A DNA stretch of 64,000 nucleotides, taken from positions 1,116,001 to 1,180,000 of the forward strand of contig NZ_JAJOMX010000001.1 in assembly GCF_024699925.1 (NCBI RefSeq). Reading direction: 5' to 3'. This document shows, piece by piece, positions 18,583-27,351 of this stretch. The DNA is from Mesorhizobium sp. J428 (GTDB lineage: Bacteria; Pseudomonadota; Alphaproteobacteria; Rhizobiales; Rhizobiaceae). Every line of letters begins with the position of its first letter. Position 1 is the first letter of the stretch. The translations under genes were made by a program, and so were the position numbers. The notes under the pieces were generated by a model. That model saw only the letters and a list, made by a program, of their open reading frames with translations, was not told where the DNA came from and ran no database searches.

Positions 18583-19415
18583 TGGCCAGCGCTCCGGAAA
18601 TCAAACCCCTGTCGCCGGCCGAGGTGGAGACGCTCGTCGGCTGGGCGGCAGGCGAAGGCTGGAACCCGGGTCTTGGCGATGCCGCCGCCTTCCGCATCGC
18701 CGACCCCGAAGGTTTCCTCGGCGCCTTCGTCGGCGGCGAGATGGTCGCCGGCATCGCGGCGATCGCCTACGGCGACGATTTCGGCTTCATCGGCCTCTAC
18801 ATCTGCCGGCCCGACCAGCGCGGAAAAGGCTACGGCAAGGCCGTGTGGGACGCGGGCATGGCGCGGCTTTCGGGCCGCACGATCGGTCTCGACGGCGTGC
18901 CGGCGCAGCAGGCAAACTATCGGAGCATGGGCTTCGAACCGGCCTACCGCACGCTGCGCTTCAGCGGCCGGGTTGCTGCATCCGCCATATCCGACACTCG
19001 CCCTGTCACACCCGATCTGTCCGCCGCGATACACGAATTCGACCGCATGTGTTTCCCGGCCGAACGGGACGATTTCCTGGCCGCCTGGCTGGGCCCGCCG
19101 CGGCTCTCGATGGCATCTGTTGCGAACGGGATCGTCCGGGGCTTCGGCGTGGCCCGCGCCTGCGGCGAGGGACACAAGATCGGCCCGCTGTTCGCGCGCG
19201 ATGACGAGACCGCCGCGGCACTGCTTGCCTCACTCGCAACGACCTGCGGGAGCGAAGTTCACATCGATGTTCCCGACGCGCGATCCGGCTTCATAAATGG
19301 CCTCGTCGCCCTCGGTTTCACCTCCGGCTTCGAAACCGCGCGTATGTACAGTGGGACTTCTCCAACCTACCGGGACGATCTCGTGTTCGGCGTAACGTGT
19401 CTTGAGCTTGGATGA
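18582..19415 (+). CDS. GNAT family N-acetyltransferase with C-terminal second domain
   Basis: About 277 residues. The N-terminal GNAT fold shows the acetyl-CoA loop in YICRPDQRGKGYGKAVWDAG and the YRSMGFEPAYRTLR C-terminal strand. A second, weaker acetyltransferase-like half occupies about residues 145-277, as in YitI-like double-GNAT proteins. The ATG overlaps the racemase stop (TGATG), so it belongs to the importer operon. It probably acetylates the imported amine or amino acid (inference). Confidence 0.83.
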   Translation: MASAPEIKPLSPAEVETLVGWAAGEGWNPGLGDAAAFRIADPEGFLGAFVGGEMVAGIAAIAYGDDFGFIGLYICRPDQRGKGYGKAVWDAGMARLSGRTIGLDGVPAQQANYRSMGFEPAYRTLRFSGRVAASAISDTRPVTPDLSAAIHEFDRMCFPAERDDFLAAWLGPPRLSMASVANGIVRGFGVARACGEGHKIGPLFARDDETAAALLASLATTCGSEVHIDVPDARSGFINGLVALGFTSGFETARMYSGTSPTYRDDLVFGVTCLELG

Positions 19416-19608
19416 GGCATCGGGTGCCCGTCCCACATCGGCGCTGTCGTGTTTGATGCCGCGCACGGTAAGCCAATGTCCACTATCGAGTTGAAGACCG
19501 GTCGACTCTGATCCAGATCCGCTGCCGGTTGACGGCAAAATGGTACAGGCGCGTCGTGTTACATCACGCCTGCCTTCGACGAATCCACTGCCGTCGGAAG
19601 CCTCCGTC

Positions 19609-21366
19609 TTATCGACCCAGCACGTGTCGCAGCACGCGCAAAAGGTCAGCCTTGGGGTTCTCGGCCATTGCGGTTGCGCGCCAGGCGACATGATGGTCGG
19701 GCCGCACCAACAGGCAGCCATTGTCCCGGATTTCCGAGACCCTCGCCCACTCTCCGCTATGGTCTATATAGAACTGGCGCGGACCGATGACATGCGCGAC
19801 GAGGTCGAGGCCGAGTTCTGCCCGAATCTCCTTTGCGGCCTCGGCCCAGGCTTCGCCGCCCAGCCCGGTCAGTATGGCAAAACGGCCATGGCCGCAGATA
19901 TCGAGCGTTGAAACCTCTGCTCCGTCATCATGGCGGTAGAGCCACACATGAGGAAGCCGGGCGCCCGGCCAGGTTGTTGGCTGGTAGTGCAGATCGGCGT
20001 CGAGTTGGAAGGATGGCTCGATCTGTCCGTCTGTGACCACGGCATTCGAACTATAGCGCTGGTTCATCTCGACACCATGCGCGTCGAACTCATACTTCTT
20101 GAAGGCGATAGCCTTGCGGATCGCCTCGCGCTGCGCTTCGGCCGCCGGCGTCCCGCCGGTGCGGGCTGCAAGATTTGCCTGCATCTGTTCCGGACTGACA
20201 CCCTCGGCCATCCCGAGCGCCGCAAAGATCGGCCCCGTTTCACCGATGGATTGATTGGCGCGGGTGACGATCTGCTTTGCGATCGGCGCGCGCTCCGCAT
20301 TGTAGCTGTCGAGCAGGCGTTCGCCCGCCTGCTCCTTCAGCACCAGCGCCAGTTTCCAGCACAGGTTGAAAGAGTCCTGGATGGAGGTGTTGGAGCCGAG
20401 TCCGTTCGACGGCGGATGGCGATGGATTGCGTCGCCGACGCAGAACACCCGGCCATTCGAGATCGACGTGGCGTAGTAATTGTTCACTGTCCAGGTGTTG
20501 GCGGAAAGCAGCTCGATCTCCAGCTCGGGGTCGCCGACGAGCTGGCGCGCCACGCCGGTGGCGAACTCGGGTGTAACCTCGGGCTCCGGCCCGTTGATGT
20601 CGTAGCCCCAGACGATCAGCCACTCGTTCCATGGCCGCACCATGCGCACGAGCCCCATGCCGATGCCGCCGACATCGGCGCCGGGCTGCATGACCCAATA
20701 GAGAACCGACGGGCGGTGCGCGACATATTTGGACAGATCGGCCTTGAACAGGATATTCATCGAGCCGCCGACGCCCATCTTGCCTTCGAACGGCAAGCCG
20801 GCATGCTCGGCCACCAGCGATTTGCCGCCGTCCGCGCCGATCAGATATTTCGAGCGGATGGTGAATTCCTTGCCCGTCAGGCGGTCGAGGCAGGTCGTCG
20901 TGACCCCCGCTGTATCCTGCACATGCGACAGATATTCGGTCGACATGCGCGCCTGCGTGCCACGCGAACAGGCCGTCTTGAACAACAGCGGCTCCATGAA
21001 GGTCTGCGGCAGGTCGTTCATCTGCGTCGGCGACGACATCAGGTGTTCCGCCTTGGAAAGCGGATGGTTGCCCCAGGCCTTCATGCGACCGATCTCTTCG
21101 CCCGCGAGGCTCTCGCAAAAGATGTTCTCGCCCATCAGTTCCTGATGCGTCGCGAACATATAGGCTTCGTCCTCGACTTCGCGTCCGAGGTCGCGCAGCA
21201 CCTCCATGGCGCGCTGGTTGGTGATATGGGCGCGCGGCGTGTTCGCCAGCCAGCGATAGCGGTTCACCGCCATGTTGGCGATGCCGTAGGTGGACAGAAG
21301 AGCCGCCGCCGCAGAACCTGCGGGGCCGGTGCCGATGATCAAAACATCGGTCGTGATATCAGCCAT
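19609..21366 (-). CDS. FAD-dependent phenol hydroxylase, TfdB/PheA-like
   Basis: A 585-residue class A flavoprotein monooxygenase. The Rossmann FAD motif is at the N-terminus (VLIIGTGPAGSAAAALL), the second FAD/NADPH motif is around YLIGADGGKS, and the ribityl-binding GDAIHRHPPSNGLGSN is present. A thioredoxin-like C-terminal domain completes the length usual for 2,4-dichlorophenol and phenol hydroxylases. The family adds an ortho hydroxyl to a phenol. With maleylacetate reductase just upstream and hydroxyquinol dioxygenase nearby, a resorcinol- or substituted-phenol-type substrate is likely. Confidence 0.9.
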   Translation of the reverse strand: MADITTDVLIIGTGPAGSAAAALLSTYGIANMAVNRYRWLANTPRAHITNQRAMEVLRDLGREVEDEAYMFATHQELMGENIFCESLAGEEIGRMKAWGNHPLSKAEHLMSSPTQMNDLPQTFMEPLLFKTACSRGTQARMSTEYLSHVQDTAGVTTTCLDRLTGKEFTIRSKYLIGADGGKSLVAEHAGLPFEGKMGVGGSMNILFKADLSKYVAHRPSVLYWVMQPGADVGGIGMGLVRMVRPWNEWLIVWGYDINGPEPEVTPEFATGVARQLVGDPELEIELLSANTWTVNNYYATSISNGRVFCVGDAIHRHPPSNGLGSNTSIQDSFNLCWKLALVLKEQAGERLLDSYNAERAPIAKQIVTRANQSIGETGPIFAALGMAEGVSPEQMQANLAARTGGTPAAEAQREAIRKAIAFKKYEFDAHGVEMNQRYSSNAVVTDGQIEPSFQLDADLHYQPTTWPGARLPHVWLYRHDDGAEVSTLDICGHGRFAILTGLGGEAWAEAAKEIRAELGLDLVAHVIGPRQFYIDHSGEWARVSEIRDNGCLLVRPDHHVAWRATAMAENPKADLLRVLRHVLGR

Positions 21367-21428
21367 GAAAACTCCTCCCAGAAACTCAGATCCCAGAACT
21401 CAGGCGGGTTCCTCCCCGCATGCTTGAT

Positions 21429-22502
21429 TCAGCCGGTGGGCGCCTCGCCCGCCCACGCTGCCTGTAACAGCGCCAAAATCGCTTCCCGCTCGATCAGGCG
21501 CGGATTCCAGTATGGGTTGGCCGTGGCCAGATCGGCGGCACGGCCAAGGTCCTCCGGCTTCATCCCAAGCTCGCGCAACGTCATCGGCGAGCCCGCGTTC
21601 TTCGCGAAGGTCCACAGCGCGAGGCCGGGCGGCCCGCCGCCGAACAGTTCCGCGACGGGCGCCAGAAGCTCCGGTACAGCCGCAGCGTTGTAGGCAATGG
21701 CGTGTGGCAGGATCACAGCATGCGTCTCCGCATGCGGCAGGTCGAAGCTCCCGCCCAGCGTGTGGCAGAGCTTGTGGTGCAGCGCCATGCCCACCTGCCC
21801 GAGCACGGTGCCGCACAGCCACGCGCCATAAAGCGTCTCTCCGCGCGTTGCCGGATCGGCAGGCGTTTCGATCACTTTTGGCAGGCTGTCGCGAAAGGCG
21901 CGCATACCCTCCACGGCCATCAAGGACGTGATGGGCGAACGGTCGCGCGCGTAAAGCCCCTCCGCCGCATGCGCCATGGCGTTCATTGCCGAGGTGACGG
22001 TCATACCGACGGGCAGGGTCGCGACAAGCTCGGCGTCGTAAATGATAATCTCGGGCTGCACCTTGGGGCTCGTCAGCGTCGTCTTCACGCCGTTTTCCGT
22101 CTGACCCAGAATGCCTGTAGCCTCCGACCCGGCATAGGTTGTCGGCACAACGATCTGCGGCAGATCTGTGCGCAGCGCTATGGCCTTGCCGAGACCGGTG
22201 GTGGAGCCGCCACCCACCGCGATGACGACATCGGCCTGCAGCTCTCGAGCGTACGCGGTGGCCTCCTCTGAAATGTCGACCGGCGTATGCATCGCCGCCT
22301 TGGTATAGCTGCCGACCGCACGGCCGGCGCAATAGGTCGAAAATTCTTCCGCCAGGGATTGCTGGTGCGGAGTAGTCAGAATCAAGGCGCGCTTGGCACC
22401 GAGCTCTTCGATTTCCGCGCCAATGGTTTTGCGCGCGCCAGCCCCGAACCGCACGCGAACGGCAGCACTGCGCGCCGTGAACTCCTCACGGAAGAACGAC
22501 AT
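21429..22502 (-). CDS. Maleylacetate reductase
   Basis: A 357-residue iron-alcohol-dehydrogenase-family protein of the MacA/TfdF/GraC type. Motifs are VIAVGGGSTTGLGKAIAL, VPTTYAGSEATGILG, SAMNAMAHAAEGLYA, HHKLCHTLGG and HAETHAVILPHA. It reduces maleylacetate to 3-oxoadipate with NAD(P)H, the last step of the hydroxyquinol and chlorocatechol pathways. It lies upstream of the TfdB-like gene on the same strand and is divergent from a LysR gene, the usual arrangement for its control. Confidence 0.93.
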   Translation of the reverse strand: MSFFREEFTARSAAVRVRFGAGARKTIGAEIEELGAKRALILTTPHQQSLAEEFSTYCAGRAVGSYTKAAMHTPVDISEEATAYARELQADVVIAVGGGSTTGLGKAIALRTDLPQIVVPTTYAGSEATGILGQTENGVKTTLTSPKVQPEIIIYDAELVATLPVGMTVTSAMNAMAHAAEGLYARDRSPITSLMAVEGMRAFRDSLPKVIETPADPATRGETLYGAWLCGTVLGQVGMALHHKLCHTLGGSFDLPHAETHAVILPHAIAYNAAAVPELLAPVAELFGGGPPGLALWTFAKNAGSPMTLRELGMKPEDLGRAADLATANPYWNPRLIEREAILALLQAAWAGEAPTG

Positions 22503-22547
22503 CCGACTCCTCCCTTATGCTGTACACGCTATATCGAAACTGCAGGG

Positions 22548-22589
22548 ATATTGATCGGATGATGCCAATATAATATCGCATTCCGTTAT
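22548..22589. promoter_or_regulatory. LysR-type operators in the macA/lysR divergent promoter
   Basis: Two T-N11-A type sites lie side by side. One is the perfect inverted pair ATATTG-N12-CAATAT (22548-22571). The other is ATATCGCATTCCGTTAT (22573-22589), an ATA-N11-TAT motif that overlaps the LysR start codon. Near-identical or same-spacing copies of the second motif occur at 28159 and 37613. They probably act as recognition and activation sites for the adjacent LysR protein. Confidence 0.6.
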
Positions 22590-23538
22590 GAAACTGGACA
22601 GCGAGCATCTGGAGATACTGGCGGTCATCGTCGAAAAGGGCGGATTGACCGAAGGAGCTGATGTGCTTGGCAAGTCGCAGCCATCGGTTTCGCGCAGCAT
22701 GGCGCTTCTGGAAGAGCGCGTCGGGATGCCGCTGTTTGAGCCCGGCCGGCGGCCGCTGCGACCGACCGAACTGGGCGCCAGTCTGGCGCGGCTCGGTGCG
22801 CGCATCCGCGCTGCCAATCAGGAAGCGAGCCTTCTCGTGCGTCGCTTCCGGCAGGGGCTGGCCGGGCGACTGCGCGTTGGCGGCTCGCCGATCTTCATGG
22901 ACGGCGTGGTAGCAACCATGATTGCCGAATTCCAGTTTCGCCATTCGGACGTGCAGATCGACCAGTCCTACGGCTATCTCGATACGCTGGAGGTAGGCCT
23001 GCGCAATGGCGGGCTGGATGTCGCCATCCTGCCGCTGCATCCCAGTCGCATCCCGCCCGACATGGAGTTCACGCCACTGCTGTCGGGCAACAATGTGATA
23101 GCCTGTCGCGCTGCCCACCCACTGACTCGCGCACGTGCGATCACGTTGAACGACATCGCACCCTTTGCCTGGATCGCGCCACCGGCGAACAGCCCACTCT
23201 ATCGCGATCTCGAACGGGCGCTGAAATCCATCGGCCAGGAAGATTTCCGGGTGAACTTTTCCGGCGGCACGCTGGCATCGATCCAGTCTGTTCTGGCGGG
23301 TTCCGACTCTCTGACTGTCCTGCCTTATTCCGTCGTCTTCCTGTCGCGCAACACGGTACCGCTGGAAGCGCTGCCGCTGAAGATAGACCACCCCGACCGC
23401 CAACTCGGATTGCTGACCGTGAAGGATCGTCAGGGTCCTCCGGCCGTGCGTCAGTTCAACACTTTCCTGCAGGCGGAATGCCAGCGGCTGCAAGCGCGCA
23501 TGGATCATGAGCAGCAGGTTACCCGGCGACGCGGCTAG
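22588..23538 (+). CDS. LysR family transcriptional regulator
   Basis: A 316-residue LysR regulator. The N-terminal helix-turn-helix (LTEGADVLGKSQPSVSRSMALLEERVGMPLFE) is followed by a two-lobed inducer-binding domain. It is divergent from maleylacetate reductase and sits inside the aromatic cluster, so an aromatic or ring-cleavage intermediate is the likely inducer. The ATG lies within an ATA-N11-TAT operator, which suggests autorepression. It is clearly paralogous to the LysR gene at 41637: both begin with MKL, use the same GxLxEGAxxLGxxQPxVSRSxAxLE pattern, and later share IFMD/FFMD plus QSY motifs. Confidence 0.92.
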   Translation: MKLDSEHLEILAVIVEKGGLTEGADVLGKSQPSVSRSMALLEERVGMPLFEPGRRPLRPTELGASLARLGARIRAANQEASLLVRRFRQGLAGRLRVGGSPIFMDGVVATMIAEFQFRHSDVQIDQSYGYLDTLEVGLRNGGLDVAILPLHPSRIPPDMEFTPLLSGNNVIACRAAHPLTRARAITLNDIAPFAWIAPPANSPLYRDLERALKSIGQEDFRVNFSGGTLASIQSVLAGSDSLTVLPYSVVFLSRNTVPLEALPLKIDHPDRQLGLLTVKDRQGPPAVRQFNTFLQAECQRLQARMDHEQQVTRRRG

Positions 23539-23553
23539 CAGGATGGGTGCGGC

Positions 23554-23886
23554 TCATTTCAGCGCAACATAGGTTTCCGCGTCCAGCGTCGCGATACGCA
23601 CCGCAACATGCTGCCCGGTCGCCTTATGGACGCTATCGCGCGTCTTCTTCGCCACGGCCAGAACCGCCTCTCGTGTCCGCTCCGGCCGCGGCAGGACATG
23701 CATCTCGACATTGATGGCCGGCTGGTCCGGCAGCCCTACCACCGGGATCACGGCAAACTGGGTAGCAGCGAGATCTACCGAGAGCGCTTCGCAAAGCTGC
23801 GTCCGCAGGTCGGGCAGAATGCTCGCCAAGTCCTCCTGCACGGCGCGAAACCGGGTTTCGTCGACGAATATCTTCACATTGGGCAT
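23554..23886 (-). CDS. Tautomerase-like small protein
   Basis: A 110-residue protein starting MPNVKIFVDE. After Met removal Pro1 would be N-terminal, as in the 4-oxalocrotonate tautomerase/CHMI superfamily. The beta-alpha-beta layout (INVEMHVLPRPERTREAVLAV, then the ending VAVRIATLDAETYVALK) is compatible with a two-repeat tautomerase. The gene lies 7 bp downstream of the hydroxyquinol dioxygenase on the same strand. It could isomerise a ring-cleavage product such as a maleylacetate tautomer (inference). Family assignment is by pattern, not strong motifs. Confidence 0.65.
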   Translation of the reverse strand: MPNVKIFVDETRFRAVQEDLASILPDLRTQLCEALSVDLAATQFAVIPVVGLPDQPAINVEMHVLPRPERTREAVLAVAKKTRDSVHKATGQHVAVRIATLDAETYVALK

Positions 23887-23893
23887 TGGAGCC

Positions 23894-24754
23894 TCAGATC
23901 GGAACCAGCACGAAGTCGAAAGGCGAGCGCCACAGCGTGTCGCCGTTCGTAACGTGCTCATAGGGCGCGATGAGTGTGTTCTTGACGCCGAACACCGCAT
24001 CCGAGGAGAGGTATTCGTCGCCGCCGACGAAAGTGTGGGTGACGAGCTTCTGGTAGCCCGGCGCTGTGACGAGATAGTGCATATGCGCCGGCCGGTAAGG
24101 GTGGCGGCCGAGATGGCCGAGCATCTGGCCGACAGGGCCGTCATCGGGAATGGGATAGCTGACCGGCTTGATGCCGCGGAAGCTGTAGCGCCCGTCGGCC
24201 CCCGTGAAGAAGCGGCCACGATTGTTCCACTTCGGCTGGATGCCGGGCTGCTGCACGTCGTAGAATCCGTCCGCGTTGTCGGACCAAACGTCGACGCAGG
24301 CGCCCTCGATCGGCTTGCCGTCGAGGGCGAGCACACGGCCTTCGAACAGACAGCTTTCGCCCTTGCCGTCGAGAGTGATGTTGTCGCCCATCTGCCGGAT
24401 CGGCGCATCATCGACGTGGAACGGCCCGAAGACAGTGTTCTCCGTCGCTCCCGGAGGTCGGCGGTTGTTGATTGCGTCGACGAGCATCGACATGCCCAGC
24501 ACGTCGGAGAGAAGGATGAACTCCTGCCGCTCGGCTGAACAGATCTGCCCTGTGCGGGTAAGAAAGCCGATGCCGTATTCCCATTCGGCTTGTGTAAGCT
24601 GTGTCTCCTTGGCGAAGTCGTGCAGATGCCTGACCAAACTGGACATGACTTCGGCGAGGCGAGCATCTGTGTCTTTGCCCATGCGGCCGTTTACCGTGGC
24701 GATGGAATTGGCTTCGGTGAAGTAGCTCAACGTTTTTCCTTCCTCGAACATCAT
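23894..24754 (-). CDS. Hydroxyquinol 1,2-dioxygenase-like intradiol dioxygenase
   Basis: A 286-residue intradiol ring-cleavage dioxygenase. An N-terminal helical dimerisation domain (to about residue 100) precedes the Fe(III) domain. Ligand candidates are the tyrosine in ADGFYDVQ, the tyrosine in PVSYPIPDDGPVG, and the two histidines of PAHMHYLV. The segment DDGPVGQMLGHLGRHPYRPAHMH is typical of hydroxyquinol and chlorocatechol enzymes. It opens hydroxyquinol to maleylacetate, the substrate of the nearby reductase. The ATG overlaps the LivM stop (ATGA), so it is expressed together with the importer. Confidence 0.9.
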   Translation of the reverse strand: MMFEEGKTLSYFTEANSIATVNGRMGKDTDARLAEVMSSLVRHLHDFAKETQLTQAEWEYGIGFLTRTGQICSAERQEFILLSDVLGMSMLVDAINNRRPPGATENTVFGPFHVDDAPIRQMGDNITLDGKGESCLFEGRVLALDGKPIEGACVDVWSDNADGFYDVQQPGIQPKWNNRGRFFTGADGRYSFRGIKPVSYPIPDDGPVGQMLGHLGRHPYRPAHMHYLVTAPGYQKLVTHTFVGGDEYLSSDAVFGVKNTLIAPYEHVTNGDTLWRSPFDFVLVPI

Positions 24755-25770
24755 GAGACGGGATCGGATTTTGGCGCAGCATGGCCGAGCGGCAGCGGAT
24801 CGAAGCCGATACGCTGGATGAAGCTGCCCCACAGGCCGTGGCGCGCGAACAGCATGATTGTGATGCCGATGACGCCGAGCATGATCAGATAGACCGTGCC
24901 GTAGTCGGACAGCAGCCGCTCGAGCGCGAAGAAAACCAGCACGCCGACAATAGGACCGGGCAGCGTGCCGATGCCCCCTATGACCACGATGAAGATGACG
25001 AAGGCGGTCCAGTCCAGCAGTGAGAAAGCAGCGTCCGGCGAGATTCGACCGATCTGGATGAAGATCAGCGCACCACAGATGCCGGTGCCGAAAGCCGTCA
25101 GCAGGAACACCAGCGCCTTGAGCCGCGTCGGGTCGACGCCCACCGAGCGCGCCGCGACCGGGTTGTCGCGCACCGCCTGCAGGCCGAGCCCCATGCGTGA
25201 GCGCAGGAAGGCCCAGCTCGACACCAGCAGAGCGACCACCAGCGCCAGTACCAGCCAGTAGGTCATGACGTCCACCGCGGCCGCCCTGGACAAGCCAAGC
25301 ATGGCGCGCACCGAGTCAACGCCGAACATATTCTGCGCCGCGCCCTTGGGCAGCGAGGTGCCCGTGCCGCCGCCGAGTGCTTTCCACTGGCTGAAGGAAA
25401 GCCGCGCGATATCGGCGACGGCCCAGGTCCCAATGGCGAAGTAGGCGCCGTTCAACCTGAATGTGAAGAACGCCATCGGCACCGACAGCGCCATGGCGAC
25501 GACGCCGCCAAGCAGCACACCGAGCAGCGGATCGAGCCCGCCGAGGATGACGGCGGCGAACATGGTGTAGGCGCCGATTCCAACGAACGCCTGCTGGCCG
25601 ACCGAGACAAGCCCGGCGAAGCCGGCCAGCATGTTCCAGTTCAGCGCCAGGACCAGGAGGCACATGATCATGAACAGGTCTTGCACCATGGCCCGCGTGC
25701 CGATGACGAGTACCGCGGCCAGAAGCAGCAGGAGAGCAATCAGGCAGAGTGGCAGGAGAAGCTTCATCAT
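24751..25770 (-). CDS. Branched-chain-type ABC permease LivM, set 1
   Basis: A 339-residue LivM-family inner-membrane permease. It has many hydrophobic helices, the VSVGQQAFVGIGAYT segment and the LRSRMGLGLQAVRDNPVAARSVGVD loop. The ATG at 25770 follows the LivH stop by 7 bp. The Liv family also serves aromatic acids and phenylpropanoids; the gene neighbours suggest an aromatic ligand. Confidence 0.9.
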   Translation of the reverse strand: MMKLLLPLCLIALLLLLAAVLVIGTRAMVQDLFMIMCLLVLALNWNMLAGFAGLVSVGQQAFVGIGAYTMFAAVILGGLDPLLGVLLGGVVAMALSVPMAFFTFRLNGAYFAIGTWAVADIARLSFSQWKALGGGTGTSLPKGAAQNMFGVDSVRAMLGLSRAAAVDVMTYWLVLALVVALLVSSWAFLRSRMGLGLQAVRDNPVAARSVGVDPTRLKALVFLLTAFGTGICGALIFIQIGRISPDAAFSLLDWTAFVIFIVVIGGIGTLPGPIVGVLVFFALERLLSDYGTVYLIMLGVIGITIMLFARHGLWGSFIQRIGFDPLPLGHAAPKSDPVS

Positions 25771-25777
25771 GCCGGCC

Positions 25778-26641
25778 TCAGTCGTTCGCACGTGGAAAGA
25801 GGCCACGCGGACGCACGAGAAGCACCGCCACGAAGGCAAGGTGGCCGGCGAGGATCTGCCATTCCGGGCTGAGCGCCGCGCCGAGCGCCTGCGCGACCCC
25901 GATAACCAGCCCGCCGGCCAGCGTGCCCCAGAGGCTGCCTAGACCACCGATGATGACGGCCTCGAAGGCATAGAGCAGGCGCGCCGGCCCGATAGAGGGA
26001 TCGAAGGTTGCGCGCGCGCCCAGATAGAGCGCGGCGATGGTAGCGACAACAAGCGCGATGCCGGTCGCCACCGCGAAGACTCGCTGCGGGCGGATGCCCA
26101 TGAGCTGCGCCGTGACGGGGTCGTCGGAGGTGGCGCGGAAGGCGCGTCCGAGCGCAGTGCGGTAGAACAGCCAGTTCAGGCAGAGGATCACGCCGATGGC
26201 CGAGGCAAAGGTGATGACCGGCATCACGCCGACCGACACCGGCCCCAGCGCGATCGATTGCGCCTCGAGCGCGCCGACCGGCAGCTTTCGACTGTCGGCC
26301 GTGAAACCCTGCAGCAGCGCATTCTGAATGACGACGGAGAGGCCGAAGGTGACGAGCAGCGGCGGCAGTATGTCATCGCCCAGAACCCGGTTGAGCAGCG
26401 ACGTCTGCAACAGCCATCCGAATGCGAACATCAGCGGCAGTGCCAGCAGCGCTGCGACAAACGGGTTCAGCCCCGTCGCCGTGCAGATGCCGAGGATCAG
26501 ATAGGCGGCGAGCACGATCAGGTCGCCATGCGCAAGATTGACCAGGCGCATGATGCCGAAGACGAGGCTGAGCCCGCCCGCGAACAACGCGTAGAGTCCC
26601 CCCAGCAAAAGCCCCTGTACGAGTGTGTCGAACCAGATCAT
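25778..26641 (-). CDS. Branched-chain-type ABC permease LivH, set 1
   Basis: A 287-residue LivH-family permease with the conserved YALFAGGLSLVFGIMRLVNLAHGD start, LPPLLVTFGLSVVIQN, and AFEAVIIGGLGSLWGTLAGG. The start codon overlaps the LivF stop by 4 bp. Partner of LivM in the membrane channel. Confidence 0.91.
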   Translation of the reverse strand: MIWFDTLVQGLLLGGLYALFAGGLSLVFGIMRLVNLAHGDLIVLAAYLILGICTATGLNPFVAALLALPLMFAFGWLLQTSLLNRVLGDDILPPLLVTFGLSVVIQNALLQGFTADSRKLPVGALEAQSIALGPVSVGVMPVITFASAIGVILCLNWLFYRTALGRAFRATSDDPVTAQLMGIRPQRVFAVATGIALVVATIAALYLGARATFDPSIGPARLLYAFEAVIIGGLGSLWGTLAGGLVIGVAQALGAALSPEWQILAGHLAFVAVLLVRPRGLFPRAND

Positions 26642-27351
26642 GCGTGGCTCACCCCGAAATAGGCGTCGTGGATGGCCTCGCGCGACAATTCGCTTGGATG
26701 ACCGGACAGCGTGATGCGGCCCTCCATCATGCAATGCACCCGGTCCGCTACCTTCAGCGCCTGCCCGATATCCTGTTCCACAAGCATGATCGCGGTGCCG
26801 CTTTCACGGATCGTCGGGAAGGCCGCGTAGATCTCCTTGATCACTACAGGCGCCAGTCCGAGGCTCAATTCGTCGCACAGCAGGACCGACGGGTTTGACA
26901 TCAGAGCGCGTCCGATCGCGACCATCTGCTGCTGCCCACCGGACAAGGCCGTGCCCGGCTGGGCGCGCCGCTCGCGCAGGATGGGGAACAACTCGAAGAT
27001 CCGTTCAAGGCCCCAGAAGCCATTGCCCTTGCGGGCATGCGCGCCGATCCGCAAGTTCTCTTCCACGGACAGGCTGGGGAACAGGCGCCGGCCTTCCGGC
27101 ACCATGGCGATGCCGGCGCACAGAATATCCGGCGCGGCGAGGCTGTGGATCGGTTTGCCATCCAGTTCGACGCTGCCGTCAGTCACGCGGGCAATACCGG
27201 TGATAGCCCGCATCAGCGTCGTCTTGCCGGCGCCATTCGCGCCGATGATCGCCATCGTCTGGCCGCGCTCAAGCCGAAGATCGACACCGAACAACGCCTG
27301 GAAGTCGCCGTAGTGAGCGGTAAGCCCCCGTATGTCCAGGAGTGCGCTCAT
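26638..27351 (-). CDS. Branched-chain-type ABC ATPase LivF, set 1
   Basis: A 237-residue ATPase with Walker A GANGAGKTT, PEGRRLFPSLSVEENL, signature LSGGQQQMVAIGRAL, Walker B LLCDELSLGLAP and H-loop MLVEQDIGQA. LivF features are clear. The ATG overlaps the LivG stop by 4 bp. Confidence 0.92.
   Translation of the reverse strand: MSALLDIRGLTAHYGDFQALFGVDLRLERGQTMAIIGANGAGKTTLMRAITGIARVTDGSVELDGKPIHSLAAPDILCAGIAMVPEGRRLFPSLSVEENLRIGAHARKGNGFWGLERIFELFPILRERRAQPGTALSGGQQQMVAIGRALMSNPSVLLCDELSLGLAPVVIKEIYAAFPTIRESGTAIMLVEQDIGQALKVADRVHCMMEGRITLSGHPSELSREAIHDAYFGVSHA

Noticed and set aside
19930..21693. A plus-strand open frame of nearly 590 codons
   Set aside because: Antisense to the TfdB-like hydroxylase, whose FAD motifs are unambiguous on the other strand.
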